Source of the DNA: Oligella ureolytica DSM 18253
GTDB lineage: Bacteria > Pseudomonadota > Gammaproteobacteria > Burkholderiales > Burkholderiaceae_B
Assembly (NCBI RefSeq): GCF_000373745.1
Contig: NZ_KB892297.1
Span: 1 to 32,225, forward strand
DNA length: 32,225 nucleotides
Direction of reading: 5' to 3'
Made by a program: the position numbers and the translations under genes. The notes under the pieces are model-generated. The model did not search any database and was not told where the DNA came from. It saw only the letters and a list, made by a program, of their open reading frames with translations. Below, piece after piece: positions 1 to 7,325 of this stretch; positions within the stretch are counted from its first letter, which is position 1; every line of letters starts with the position of its first letter.

Positions 1-355
1 TTTCGCTAGTGTGTGCGCTGATTTTGAGGCCGAGTTAGTGGCGTTTGATGGGGAGGACGACCATGTTCACTTATTAGTGAACTACCCGCCCAAAGTTGCC
101 ATATCAAAACTGGTTAATAGCCTAAAGGGTATATCCAGTCTTCTTATCCGAAAAAAGAACTACCCCAACATTAAAAAGAAACTGTGGAAAGGGGCTTTAT
201 GGTCGCCAAGTTATTTTGCTGGAAGCTGTGGCGGCGCGCCGATTGAAATCATTCGACAGTATATCGAGCAACAGCAAACGCCACCATAGATTAAAGGACG
301 GCGTTGCCGTCCGCGCTATTCATCCTCGCCCTAAACGACGAGGCTTTCCGCTCAT
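1..355 (+). mobile_element. IS200/IS605-family element, right part
   Basis: The right-hand portion of an IS200/IS605-type single-strand transposing element; the left end lies outside the window. It holds the 3' part of the Y1 transposase gene followed by a non-coding right end. That end contains a perfect 7-bp stem with a GTT loop (296-312, GGACGGC/GCCGTCC) and a second imperfect hairpin (324-343, CCTCG/CGAGG), as expected for the subterminal structures these transposases recognise. The exact right cleavage point is inferred at about 350-356, just after the second hairpin, because chaperone-like coding sequence resumes on the minus strand there. These elements make no target duplication, so the boundary cannot be fixed from a direct repeat. 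Confidence 0.8.
2..289 (+). CDS. tnpA: IS200/IS605-family transposase TnpA (5' end outside window)
   Basis: C-terminal portion of a Y1 HUH single-stranded-DNA transposase. The frame is open from the window edge, so the true start is upstream; the first GTG at 11 is internal. Visible motifs are the HUH pair in GEDDHVHLLV, the following Y-P-P-K-V segment, and near the C-terminus the helix IRQYIEQQ, whose Tyr is in the position of the catalytic nucleophile. The full protein in this family is about 130-150 residues, so roughly a third is missing. Both catalytic motifs that can be seen look intact, so the element may still be mobile. It converges on, and its right end interrupts, the pilus chaperone gene on the opposite strand. 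Confidence 0.88.
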   Translation, partial: FASVCADFEAELVAFDGEDDHVHLLVNYPPKVAISKLVNSLKGISSLLIRKKNYPNIKKKLWKGALWSPSYFAGSCGGAPIEIIRQYIEQQQTPP

Positions 356-910
356 TTTGGTAAAACTTAAACGACTAAGCTGTGCCCGTGTGTTACCACG
401 GTTAGTCGCGACCAGTACAGCTTCATTTTGGTCATTACGAGTCACATGAAAATTTAGGACCGGCTCCTGCTTTTCTTCTGTCCCTTGAATAAAAACAGGG
501 ATAGAATAGCGCAGCACAAATGTCAAACCGCTATCGCCTTCACTTTCCAGTGGCAGCTCATCGACCACAATGCGATAGGCCTGTTCTTGGTGATTTTCTA
601 AATTACCAACTCGCACTAAGCGAACAAACTGCCTTTGACCAGCTTCCACCTTAATAAGTGGTGGACTGGCGACAAAATGTGGTGTTGCTTCAAGCACATC
701 TTGTTGAGTCTGCTGACTCCAAGCAAACACTCTGACTTGAGCGTGGAGCGCAGTACCTGAGGTATTGGTTAACCATATACCATCTGATGGTTGGCTTTGG
801 TTAATATCAAGCACAATAGGAGTCACCTGTAAACCGGCTGACATCACCGGCATGGACATCATCACTACAAGTGTAATAATTATTGCTTTTACAATTTTGA
901 CGTACTGCAT
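320..910 (-). pseudogene. Archaic (CsuC-like) chaperone-usher pilus chaperone, 3' end removed by IS insertion
   Basis: Periplasmic chaperone of the archaic chaperone-usher class (CsuC type), which donates a strand to pilin subunits. Residues 1-25 are a signal peptide ending VMSA. The mature part starts LQVTPIVLDI, then has SDGIWLTNTSGTALHAQVRVFAW, ASPPLIKVEAGQRQFVRLVR and YRIVVDELPL, which are typical of the first immunoglobulin-like domain. The second domain begins but stops at about residue 184 (RLSFTK). The last residues, SGKPRRLGRG, are translated from the IS right end, so the C-terminal part is lost: 196 codons against the usual 230-250. The start at 910 is supported by AGGAA 7 bases upstream. 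An usher would be expected to the left, beyond the IS. The gene lies alone behind its own promoter-like region rather than behind pilin genes. Confidence 0.82.
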
Positions 911-1248
911 CGATAATTCCTATGTGCTTAAAGTAATCTATTAGCATTATCAGAAACACTAATATACTGATAATGTAACATTTTTTAAAAAAACCGACAA
1001 AAGCGACAAATAAAGATAAAAATGTGCATAAAAACGAATACTTAACTAGTTCCAAAGACAAAATTACGTCAGAAAAAGGGATGCATTTTAAATTATTTTT
1101 ACATCCTGCTCTTGAACCGTCGCAAACTGATTAAAAACCAATGCCATGGAACAACGTTGAGAGTTTCCTACGCCTAAGCTAGGGAGCCAGTGAAGAAAGA
1201 GTTCGCCTCTTGATAGAGCGGCTAAGCCATTGGAGATACCAGCTTGTT
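911..1248. other. AT-rich intergenic stretch with one inverted repeat, no supported gene
   Basis: About 340 bases with no gene I can support. It contains a 9-bp inverted repeat, CATTATCAG (945-953) and CTGATAATG (967-975), with a 13-base spacer, 35-65 bases upstream of the chaperone start. It could be an operator or stem-loop for that gene. A minus-strand frame from the tRNA to 1088 is open, but it starts inside the tRNA and resembles nothing I recognise. Confidence 0.5.
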
Positions 1249-1325
1249 TGGTCCCCCCAGCCGGACTTGAACCGGCGACCAAAGGATTATGAGTCCTCTG
1301 CTCTAACCAACTGAGCTACAGGGGG
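1249..1325 (-). tRNA. tRNA with CAT anticodon (elongator Met, or Ile2)
   Basis: A complete 77-nt cloverleaf with encoded CCA. The acceptor strands are CCCCCTG and TGGGGGG (five C-G pairs and two wobble pairs). The D arm is GCTC/GAGC, and the anticodon loop CTCATAA has CAT at 1289-1291. The T arm is GCCGG-TTCAAGT-CCGGC. A CAT anticodon means either elongator methionine or the isoleucine-2 tRNA whose C34 is changed to lysidine. The 4:69 and 5:68 C-G pairs are compatible with TilS recognition, so Ile2 cannot be excluded. It is not the initiator, because the anticodon stem lacks the three G-C pairs. Confidence 0.95.
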
Positions 1326-1326
1326 C

Positions 1327-1362
1327 TTTTGACATTTACTGTTATTTTGACATTTACTGTTA
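1327..1362. repeat. Perfect tandem duplication of 18 bp
   Basis: Two identical adjacent copies of TTTTGACATTTACTGTTA (1327-1344 and 1345-1362), starting one base beyond the tRNA 5' end and so lying in its upstream region. Each contains TTGACA on the plus strand, but the tRNA is on the minus strand. No function is assigned; it may be a replication-slippage product. Confidence 0.95.
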
Positions 1363-1544
1363 AATAAAGAAATTCTTTGAGCAAAGTACTAACATGTAAA
1401 AGCTAAGCTGATCATATTAGCTTAAATTTTAATTTAAATCAATTTAATTTCTCAATCACTTCAATTGCTATCTTGAATTAAACAAGCTAGTATGATTTAA
1501 CATCAAATTCACCCTTTAAACTTTATCTAATTATACGTGTCGGT

Positions 1545-2468
1545 ATGAGTTCATCTTTGCGTCAATACCCTATGTGGGTCGGTGTGGTGACGTTAATTCT
1601 ATCCATTATTTCTTTGTGTACTGGCACTTCTTTCGCCAAAACCTTATTCAGCGAAGTTGGTGCGATCGGTACGACGACATTCAGAATCTTTTTCTCTGCC
1701 TGTGTTTTGTGGTTAATCTGGCGGCCTTGGCGTATTCCCTTAACCCGTGTCGATCTTACAACAATCATTCCCTATGGGGTTTGTATTGTCGGTATGAACT
1801 TACCGTTTTACTTATCGCTGCAAACTTTGCCCGTAGGCATTGCGCTAGCCATTGAGTTTACCGGTCCACTAGGATTAGCAATTTATAAATCCAGAACACG
1901 TTTTGATTTTTTATGGATTACCTTTGCTGTTATCGGGCTATACCTATTGTTATGGCCGGGCGCAGACTCAGAAGAACTCATTGCATTAGATTTGGCCGGC
2001 GTCATCTATGCGCTTATTGCAGGGGTTTTCTGGGCCAGCTATATTCTCGTAGGGCAAATGGCGCGTCGTGTACATCCGGCCCACGTGACCTCCTATGGCT
2101 TGACCGCTGCTGCGATCTTTATTTTACCTTTGGGGTTAATAAGTGGTGGCACAACCATGTTCAATCCCAATCTGTTGCTTTTTGGCTTAGCCATCGCTAT
2201 TTTATCGAGTGCCCTACCCTACAGCTTAGAAATCTTTGCCTTGCGTATCTTGCCTGCTAAAACCTTTAGTATCATGCTGAGCTTAGAACCGGCCGTGGGT
2301 GCTTTGGCTGGTATCATTATTTTGGGTGAGTTCATTGAGTCTAAGCAATGGATGGCTATTCTGTTAGTTGTCTGTGCCTCCGCAGGTTGTACAGCCACAG
2401 CAGTGCGTGATCACCGTAAAAACACAGCTAAAGCAAGCTCAAAAGATCACAATAATTCGCCTAACTAA
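1545..2468 (+). CDS. RhtA-like EamA/DMT-family amino-acid exporter, copy 1
   Basis: A 307-residue inner-membrane exporter of the drug/metabolite transporter superfamily. It aligns by eye along its length with E. coli RhtA, the threonine/homoserine exporter. Shared blocks are GTSFAKTLF near residue 30, WRPWR near 60, YGVCIVGMN, GIALAIEFTGPLGLA near residue 105, FWASYILVGQ, LSSALPYSLEIFALRILP and the C-terminal SLEPAVGALAGIIILGE. About ten hydrophobic segments are visible as two EamA repeats. The start has no good ribosome-binding site, only GTGTCGGT just before the ATG, so the start is chosen on homology (S-LRQYPMW matches RhtA S-LRKMPVW). A second, diverged copy follows. The substrate is inferred as a small neutral amino acid or a related compound. 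Confidence 0.85.
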   Translation: MSSSLRQYPMWVGVVTLILSIISLCTGTSFAKTLFSEVGAIGTTTFRIFFSACVLWLIWRPWRIPLTRVDLTTIIPYGVCIVGMNLPFYLSLQTLPVGIALAIEFTGPLGLAIYKSRTRFDFLWITFAVIGLYLLLWPGADSEELIALDLAGVIYALIAGVFWASYILVGQMARRVHPAHVTSYGLTAAAIFILPLGLISGGTTMFNPNLLLFGLAIAILSSALPYSLEIFALRILPAKTFSIMLSLEPAVGALAGIIILGEFIESKQWMAILLVVCASAGCTATAVRDHRKNTAKASSKDHNNSPN

Positions 2469-2521
2469 ATTAAGTGATAACCTCATTTCAATTGAAAAAA
2501 CAATTAATTAAGGATAATCTT

Positions 2522-2548
2522 ATGCTTCAACTTACTTGTTCTGAGTAA
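2522..2548 (+). other. Possible short leader ORF before the second exporter
   Basis: An 8-codon frame, MLQLTCSE then TAA. It starts with ATG after AAGGAT, a better ribosome-binding site than either exporter gene has. It ends 30 bases before the second exporter, with a pyrimidine- and T-rich stretch between. This could be a translated leader or the remnant of an older start. No attenuator hairpin is obvious. Confidence 0.25.
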
Positions 2549-2578
2549 GCCTATCCCCACTTTTTTGTTTTTGCTTTT

Positions 2579-3478
2579 ATGGTTTCTACTGAGCGTCAGT
2601 ACCCTATGTCGCTAGGTGCCTTAGCGCTTATTTTGTCGATTATTTCTCTTTGCGTCGGCACCTCTTTTGCAAAGAGCTTATTTGATTCACTTGGCCCCAT
2701 TGGCACCACCACACTAAGATTGGTCTTTTCGACCTGTTTTATGTGGTTATTTTGGCGACCGTGGCGACTTGCCTTAACACGCTCTGATTTAGCGAGTGTG
2801 ATACCCTACGGCGTATGCATGGTCGGAATGAATAGTTTTTTCTATCTGGCCATAGGCAAACTACCTCTCGGTGTCGCCATCGATATTCAATTTTCCGGGC
2901 CTTTGACGATTGCTGTACTATCCTCCCGGTCTAAATATGATTTTCTATGGGTGCTGTTAGCTTTAAGCGGTTTGTATTTACTACTTTGGCCAAGCGCAGA
3001 GAGTGATGAGCTATTTAGCCTGGATCTATCAGGTATTGTTTTTGCGTTGATCGGCGGTGTCTTTTGGGCATGCTATATATTGGTCGGCCAACGTGCCCGA
3101 ATGATTCATCCGGGTCTAATTACCAGCTATGGCTTTGTGACGGCTTCGTTGATTATTTTGCCTATCGGTATTATCGCTGCCGGACCGGTTATTTTTAATC
3201 CCAATATCCTACTTTATGGTCTGGGCATCGCTCTTTTGTCTAGTGCCATCCCCTTTACCTTAGAGATTTTTTCACTGAGAATTTTACCGCTTAAAACATT
3301 TAGCATCATGGTCAGCTTAGAACCAGCCATAGGCGCTTTAACCGGTATTATCATTCTTAATGAAATGCTGGAAGCTAGGGAATGGATCGCCGTACTGCTC
3401 ATTGTTTTTGCTGCCATCGGCACGACAGCGACGACAGTACAAAACAGTCGCCGCACAAAGAGCAAGAGCCAGAAATAA
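2579..3478 (+). CDS. RhtA-like EamA/DMT-family amino-acid exporter, copy 2
   Basis: A 299-residue paralogue of the preceding gene, in the same orientation, 110 bases downstream. I estimate 55-65% identity by eye (for example, LILSIISLC-GTSFAK-LF, WRPWR-LTR-DL, IPYGVC-VGMN and LPLKTFSIMVSLEPAIGALTGIIIL). It has the same two EamA repeats and about ten membrane segments. One notable change is in the conserved IEFTGPL block: here it is DIQFSGPL, so the glutamate kept in copy 1 and in E. coli RhtA is glutamine, and an aspartate appears two positions earlier. This suggests a shifted substrate range. No Shine-Dalgarno sequence is visible before the ATG. The origin is evidently tandem gene duplication followed by divergence. 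Confidence 0.85.
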   Translation: MVSTERQYPMSLGALALILSIISLCVGTSFAKSLFDSLGPIGTTTLRLVFSTCFMWLFWRPWRLALTRSDLASVIPYGVCMVGMNSFFYLAIGKLPLGVAIDIQFSGPLTIAVLSSRSKYDFLWVLLALSGLYLLLWPSAESDELFSLDLSGIVFALIGGVFWACYILVGQRARMIHPGLITSYGFVTASLIILPIGIIAAGPVIFNPNILLYGLGIALLSSAIPFTLEIFSLRILPLKTFSIMVSLEPAIGALTGIIILNEMLEAREWIAVLLIVFAAIGTTATTVQNSRRTKSKSQK

Positions 3479-3513
3479 TCCGGCTCCTTACGATACAATC
3501 AATCTGCTAACTA

Positions 3514-4812
3514 TCAAGGATACAAACCACGTACCTTGCGCTGCTCTAAAATTCGAGTACACGCAATCACAAAAGCCGCCGTGCGCATCGTAATATTGTG
3601 ATGCTTGGCAACCTCTCGAATACCGCGATACGCTTCGCGCATCATACGGTCTAACCGATGATTAATCTCATCAACTGTCCAGAAAAAGCTGGAGAAGTCC
3701 TGAACCCATTCAAAGTAGCTGACGGTCACACCGCCGGCATTGGCCAATACATCAGGCACAATAAAGACGCCCTTATCAATCAAGATATCATCTGCTGCCG
3801 GCGTAGTCGGACCATTGGCCCCTTCCACTAACACTTTCGTCTTAATAAGATGGGCATTTTGCTCAGTGATCGCATTTTCTAAGGCGGCAGGGATTAAAAA
3901 ATCCGTCTCAATAGCCCAGAATTCATCTACCGTAACTTCTGTTGCCCCTTCAAAGCCCTTAATACCGCCATGATGCTCGACATGCTCTAACAGCTTAAAG
4001 ATATCAATACCGTCTTCATTAATTACGGTCGCTGTATGATCTTGTAAAGCGACGATTTTTGAGCCGGACTCAAAAAATAGGCGTGCTGCCGTACCGCCGA
4101 CATTACCAAAACCTTGAATCGCGACACGTGCGTCTTTAAGCTCAATACTCAAATCCTTGGCAGCTTCTGACGCAGCAACAAACACACCACGCCCGGTCGC
4201 CTCAACACGGCCTAAACTACCGCCCAAAGCGATCGGCTTACCTGTTACCACGCCAGTTGTGGTATGACCTTGGTTCATGGAATATGTGTCCATCATCCAT
4301 GCCATCACCTGAGGGCCCGAATTAACGTCCGGTGCCGGAATATCTTTTAAAGGACCAATAACGTCACCAATCTCTGAGGTATAGCGGCGTGTGACACGTT
4401 CAAGCTCTTTTTGGGAATAGTTACGTGGGTCAATACGGATACCACCTTTAGCACCACCAAATGGCAAATTAACCGCGGCACACTTAATGGACATCCAACC
4501 GGCCAATGCCATCACTTCTGACAGATTCACATCTTGGTGGAATCTAACGCCCCCCTTACCCGGGCCACGAATGGTATTGTGCTGCACACGATAGCCTTCG
4601 AAATGGGCTAAAGTACCATCGTCTAATTCGATAGGTACATCGACCACTAAAATTTTCTTAGGACGCTTTAAAGTCTCAATCCATGGGCTTAAACTACCCA
4701 TATAAGGCGCAATACGATCAATCTGCTGTAAAAAGATGCCCCAAGCACCTACGTCATTTTGATCAAGATAAGAAGGTAAAGCATTGCTATTAGCGCTTAT
4801 TTTTTGCTCCAC
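3514..4812 (-). CDS. gdhA: Glutamate dehydrogenase
   Basis: A hexameric-type glutamate dehydrogenase of 432 residues, interconverting glutamate with 2-oxoglutarate and ammonia in the cytosol. Residues 84-92 read PGKGGVRFH with substrate-binding Lys86. Lys110 ([10 protein letters not shown]) and the catalytic Lys122 in PFGGAKGGI follow, with the catalytic Asp162 in IPAPDVNSG. The Rossmann fingerprint is GFGNVGG at 234-240. The start is GTG at 4812, preceded by GGAGAG at good spacing; the nearby ATG at 4825 is out of frame. Length and motifs resemble the GdhA/RocG-type small enzymes, so the coenzyme (NAD or NADP) cannot be settled from the motif alone. It sits downstream of the gltA terminator and so probably has its own promoter. 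Confidence 0.93.
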   Translation of the reverse strand: MEQKISANSNALPSYLDQNDVGAWGIFLQQIDRIAPYMGSLSPWIETLKRPKKILVVDVPIELDDGTLAHFEGYRVQHNTIRGPGKGGVRFHQDVNLSEVMALAGWMSIKCAAVNLPFGGAKGGIRIDPRNYSQKELERVTRRYTSEIGDVIGPLKDIPAPDVNSGPQVMAWMMDTYSMNQGHTTTGVVTGKPIALGGSLGRVEATGRGVFVAASEAAKDLSIELKDARVAIQGFGNVGGTAARLFFESGSKIVALQDHTATVINEDGIDIFKLLEHVEHHGGIKGFEGATEVTVDEFWAIETDFLIPAALENAITEQNAHLIKTKVLVEGANGPTTPAADDILIDKGVFIVPDVLANAGGVTVSYFEWVQDFSSFFWTVDEINHRLDRMMREAYRGIREVAKHHNITMRTAAFVIACTRILEQRKVRGLYP

Positions 4813-4890
4813 GAAAGCTCTCCATATTTTTTAAATATTATTGATTCTATTACACTGGCAAATAATTTATCGATAGATCATATAAAAAAC

Positions 4891-4920
4891 AAAAATCCCC
4901 GAATCATTCATTCGGGGACT
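4891..4920 (-). terminator. Rho-independent terminator of the gntR-sdh-gltA operon
   Basis: A perfect 9-bp stem, TCCCCGAAT (4896-4904) and ATTCGGGGA (4910-4918), with a 5-base loop. On the minus strand it is followed by TTTTTG and then a run of T. It starts 28 bases beyond the gltA stop codon, so it closes that transcript before gdhA. Confidence 0.93.
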
Positions 4921-4945
4921 TAGTCATAACTTCTAAAGCCAGAAA

Positions 4946-6256
4946 TTATCTTTCGGATCTTGGCGTCACATCACGGTGAGTAGCACCAATGTATAGCTGA
5001 CGTGGGCGACCGATCTTATAATCAGGATCACCTAACATCTCATTCCATTGAGCAATCCAACCCACAGTACGTGCTAAAGCAAAGATAGCCGTAAATAAAG
5101 AAGTTGGGATACCAATAGCACGCTGAACGATACCGGAGTAGAAGTCTACGTTAGGGTATAGCTTACGCTCAACGAAGTACTCATCCTCAAGTGCAATGCG
5201 CTCTAACTCCATCGCTAACTTGAATAACGGATCATTTTCTAAACCTAATGCGCTAAGTACTTCTTTACACGTTTCTTGCATTAACTTGGCACGTGGATCG
5301 TAGTTCTTGTAGACACGATGACCGAAGCCCATTAAGCGTGTCGGATTGTTTTTATCCTTAACCGCTTCCATGAACTCGCCAACCTTCTCAATACCGCCAT
5401 TGACTTGAATCTGCTCAAGCATATTCAAACAAGCTTCGTTGGCACCGCCGTGTGAAGGACCCCATAAGCAGGCAACACCAGCTGAAATAGCAGCAAATGG
5501 ATTCGTACCGGAAGAACCGCATAATCTTACAGTTGAGGTTGAGGCATTTTGCTCGTGGTCCGCATGTAAAATCAGGATACGGTCTAATGCACGCTCAACG
5601 ACTTCATTAACTTCGTAGTCTTCGCAAGGCGTAGCAAACATCTGACGAAGGAAGTTACCAGAGTAGCTTAAGTCATTTTTTGGATAAATGTACGGCTGAC
5701 CTTTGCTGTATTTATAAGCCATTGCAACAAGTGTAGGCATCTTAGCAATTAAACGAATTGCTGAAATGTCACGGTGCTCAGGATTATTGATATCAGTCGA
5801 GTCGTGATAGAAGGCCGACATCGCGCCAACTAAACCGGTTAAAACAGCCATCGGGTGTGCATCGCGACGGAAGCCACGTAAGAAGAAATGCATCTGCTCG
5901 TTGACCATATTGTGGCGATTCACAGATTCATCAAATGCCTTCTTCTGCTCTTCATTAGGGAGTTCGCTTTTTAATAATAGATAGCAAACTTCTAAGAAAT
6001 CACAATTAACTGCTAACTGCTCAATCGGGTAACCGCGATATAGTAACTCACCCTTATCACCGTCAATATACGTGATAGAAGAGCCACATGAAGCAGTTGC
6101 CATAAATCCCGGATCATACGTAAAATTACCGGTTTGACCGTACAGCTTACGTATGTCCATAACGTCGGGGCCAATCGTGCCTTGATAAATTGGCAGCTCA
6201 ATTGATGGCGAACCGTCTGAAAAGCTTAATGTGGCTTTTTTATCGGATAATTGCAT
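4946..6256 (-). CDS. gltA: Citrate synthase, type II
   Basis: A 436-residue citrate synthase condensing oxaloacetate and acetyl-CoA, the entry step of the TCA cycle. The N-terminal extension (residues 1-60, with [10 protein letters not shown]-like start and [12 protein letters not shown]) is that of the hexameric, NADH-sensitive Gram-negative type. The active-site residues are visible as His269 in [10 protein letters not shown], His313 in [14 protein letters not shown] and Asp371 in NVDFYSG; His234 and Arg-rich LYIGATHRD complete the oxaloacetate site. AGGAAAAAACCAAG precedes the ATG. It is the last gene of the sdh operon, 42 bases after sdhE. It differs from the second citrate-synthase-family gene (prpC at 13032), which is shorter and lacks the N-terminal domain. 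Confidence 0.97.
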   Translation of the reverse strand: MQLSDKKATLSFSDGSPSIELPIYQGTIGPDVMDIRKLYGQTGNFTYDPGFMATASCGSSITYIDGDKGELLYRGYPIEQLAVNCDFLEVCYLLLKSELPNEEQKKAFDESVNRHNMVNEQMHFFLRGFRRDAHPMAVLTGLVGAMSAFYHDSTDINNPEHRDISAIRLIAKMPTLVAMAYKYSKGQPYIYPKNDLSYSGNFLRQMFATPCEDYEVNEVVERALDRILILHADHEQNASTSTVRLCGSSGTNPFAAISAGVACLWGPSHGGANEACLNMLEQIQVNGGIEKVGEFMEAVKDKNNPTRLMGFGHRVYKNYDPRAKLMQETCKEVLSALGLENDPLFKLAMELERIALEDEYFVERKLYPNVDFYSGIVQRAIGIPTSLFTAIFALARTVGWIAQWNEMLGDPDYKIGRPRQLYIGATHRDVTPRSER

Positions 6257-6298
6257 CTTGGTTTTTTCCTTTAAATGTAAGCTAAAGGTTAGTGACTA

Positions 6299-6562
6299 TT
6301 AGGCTTCTCGAATTTTCTGAACAAGTCGGCATATATTATCAGTGTAGTATTCGCCTTGTGGTTCAGTTTTGCCTAATAAGATCTCCAATAGCTGGTTGTC
6401 GTCTAGCTGAAATAATTTAGTCAGCGATAGTACATCCTCATCACTTAACTGCTCTTCATATTGGTCAAGAAAGCGAGTGAGGATTAAATCATTTTCCAAT
6501 AAACCACGTCGTGCACGCCAACGTAGGCGTGCACGCGCAAGTTCAACTTCTGATATGCTCAT
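6299..6562 (-). CDS. sdhE: Succinate dehydrogenase flavinylation factor SdhE
   Basis: A small cytosolic protein of 87 residues of the SdhE/YgfY family, which promotes covalent attachment of FAD to SdhA. The signature RARRGLLENDL is at residues 16-26, carrying the conserved Arg-Gly pair needed for activity. It is followed by a helical region ending in a conserved acidic segment with an aromatic core. It lies between sdhB (31 bases) and gltA (42 bases) in one operon with its client, which supports the assignment. Confidence 0.93.
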   Translation of the reverse strand: MSISEVELARARLRWRARRGLLENDLILTRFLDQYEEQLSDEDVLSLTKLFQLDDNQLLEILLGKTEPQGEYYTDNICRLVQKIREA

Positions 6563-6593
6563 CCGTAGTACTCTTAGCTAAATAGCACAGTGA

Positions 6594-7307
6594 TTAAACT
6601 GTACGACGAACTAGCATCTCTTTGATCTTACCGATCGCACGAGTCGGGTTTAAGCCCTTAGGACATACATCCACACAGTTCATGATAGAGTGACAACGGA
6701 ATAAGCGGTATGGATCTTCAAGATTATCCAAACGCTCAGCCGTTGCCTCATCGCGGCTATCTGCTAAGAAACGATATGCCTGCAGTAAACCGGCCGGACC
6801 CACGAATTTGTCAGGGTTCCACCAGAACGACGGACATGAGGTTGAGCAACAGGCACAAAGAATACACTCGTATAGGCCATCCAACTCCTCACGCGCCTCA
6901 GGACTCTGTAGACGCTCTTTTTCAGGAGCCGGCGTGTCATTGATCAAGTATGGACGCACTGAATGATACTGATTGAAGAAGTGAGTCATATCAACAATCA
7001 AATCTCGGATGACCGGTAAGCCCGGCAACGGACGTAATACGATCGGCTCTTTTAGGTCACGTAAGTTAGTAATACATGCAAGCATATTTTTACCGTTAAC
7101 GTTCATAGCATCAGAACCACAAACACCCTCACGGCACGAGCGACGAATTGAAATACTGTCATCTACATCGTTTTTGATGCGTACAATCGCATCTAATAAC
7201 ATTTTGTCAGACGGCTCAAGCTCTACGTCAAGTTTTTGCATGTAAGGACGTTCATCCTTGTCCGGGTCGTAGCGATAAATCTCAAATTTAACAATTCGTT
7301 TAGACAT
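6594..7307 (-). CDS. sdhB: Succinate dehydrogenase iron-sulfur subunit
   Basis: The 237-residue iron-sulfur subunit of respiratory complex II, passing electrons from SdhA to the quinone site in SdhC/D. The [2Fe-2S] ligands are Cys58, Cys63 and Cys78 (SCREGVCGSDAMN...MLAC), with Asp66 or Ser65 at the fourth position. The [4Fe-4S]/[3Fe-4S] region has Cys148, Cys151, Cys154 and Cys158 (ECILCACCSTSCP) and Cys205, Cys211 and Cys215 (CHSIMNCVDVCPKGLNP). The length is normal. The gene follows sdhA by 18 bases and precedes sdhE by 31 bases. Confidence 0.97.
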   Translation of the reverse strand: MSKRIVKFEIYRYDPDKDERPYMQKLDVELEPSDKMLLDAIVRIKNDVDDSISIRRSCREGVCGSDAMNVNGKNMLACITNLRDLKEPIVLRPLPGLPVIRDLIVDMTHFFNQYHSVRPYLINDTPAPEKERLQSPEAREELDGLYECILCACCSTSCPSFWWNPDKFVGPAGLLQAYRFLADSRDEATAERLDNLEDPYRLFRCHSIMNCVDVCPKGLNPTRAIGKIKEMLVRRTV

Positions 7308-7325
7308 AATTCTTACCTTTACTCC

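Noticed and set aside
807-1061. 84-codon minus-strand frame rich in hydrophobic residues
   Set aside because: It overlaps the chaperone start and signal peptide in another frame; the chaperone has clear homology and a ribosome-binding site.
1088-1282. 64-codon minus-strand frame running out of the tRNA
   Set aside because: Its start lies within the tRNA sequence, there is no ribosome-binding site, and the product resembles nothing recognisable.
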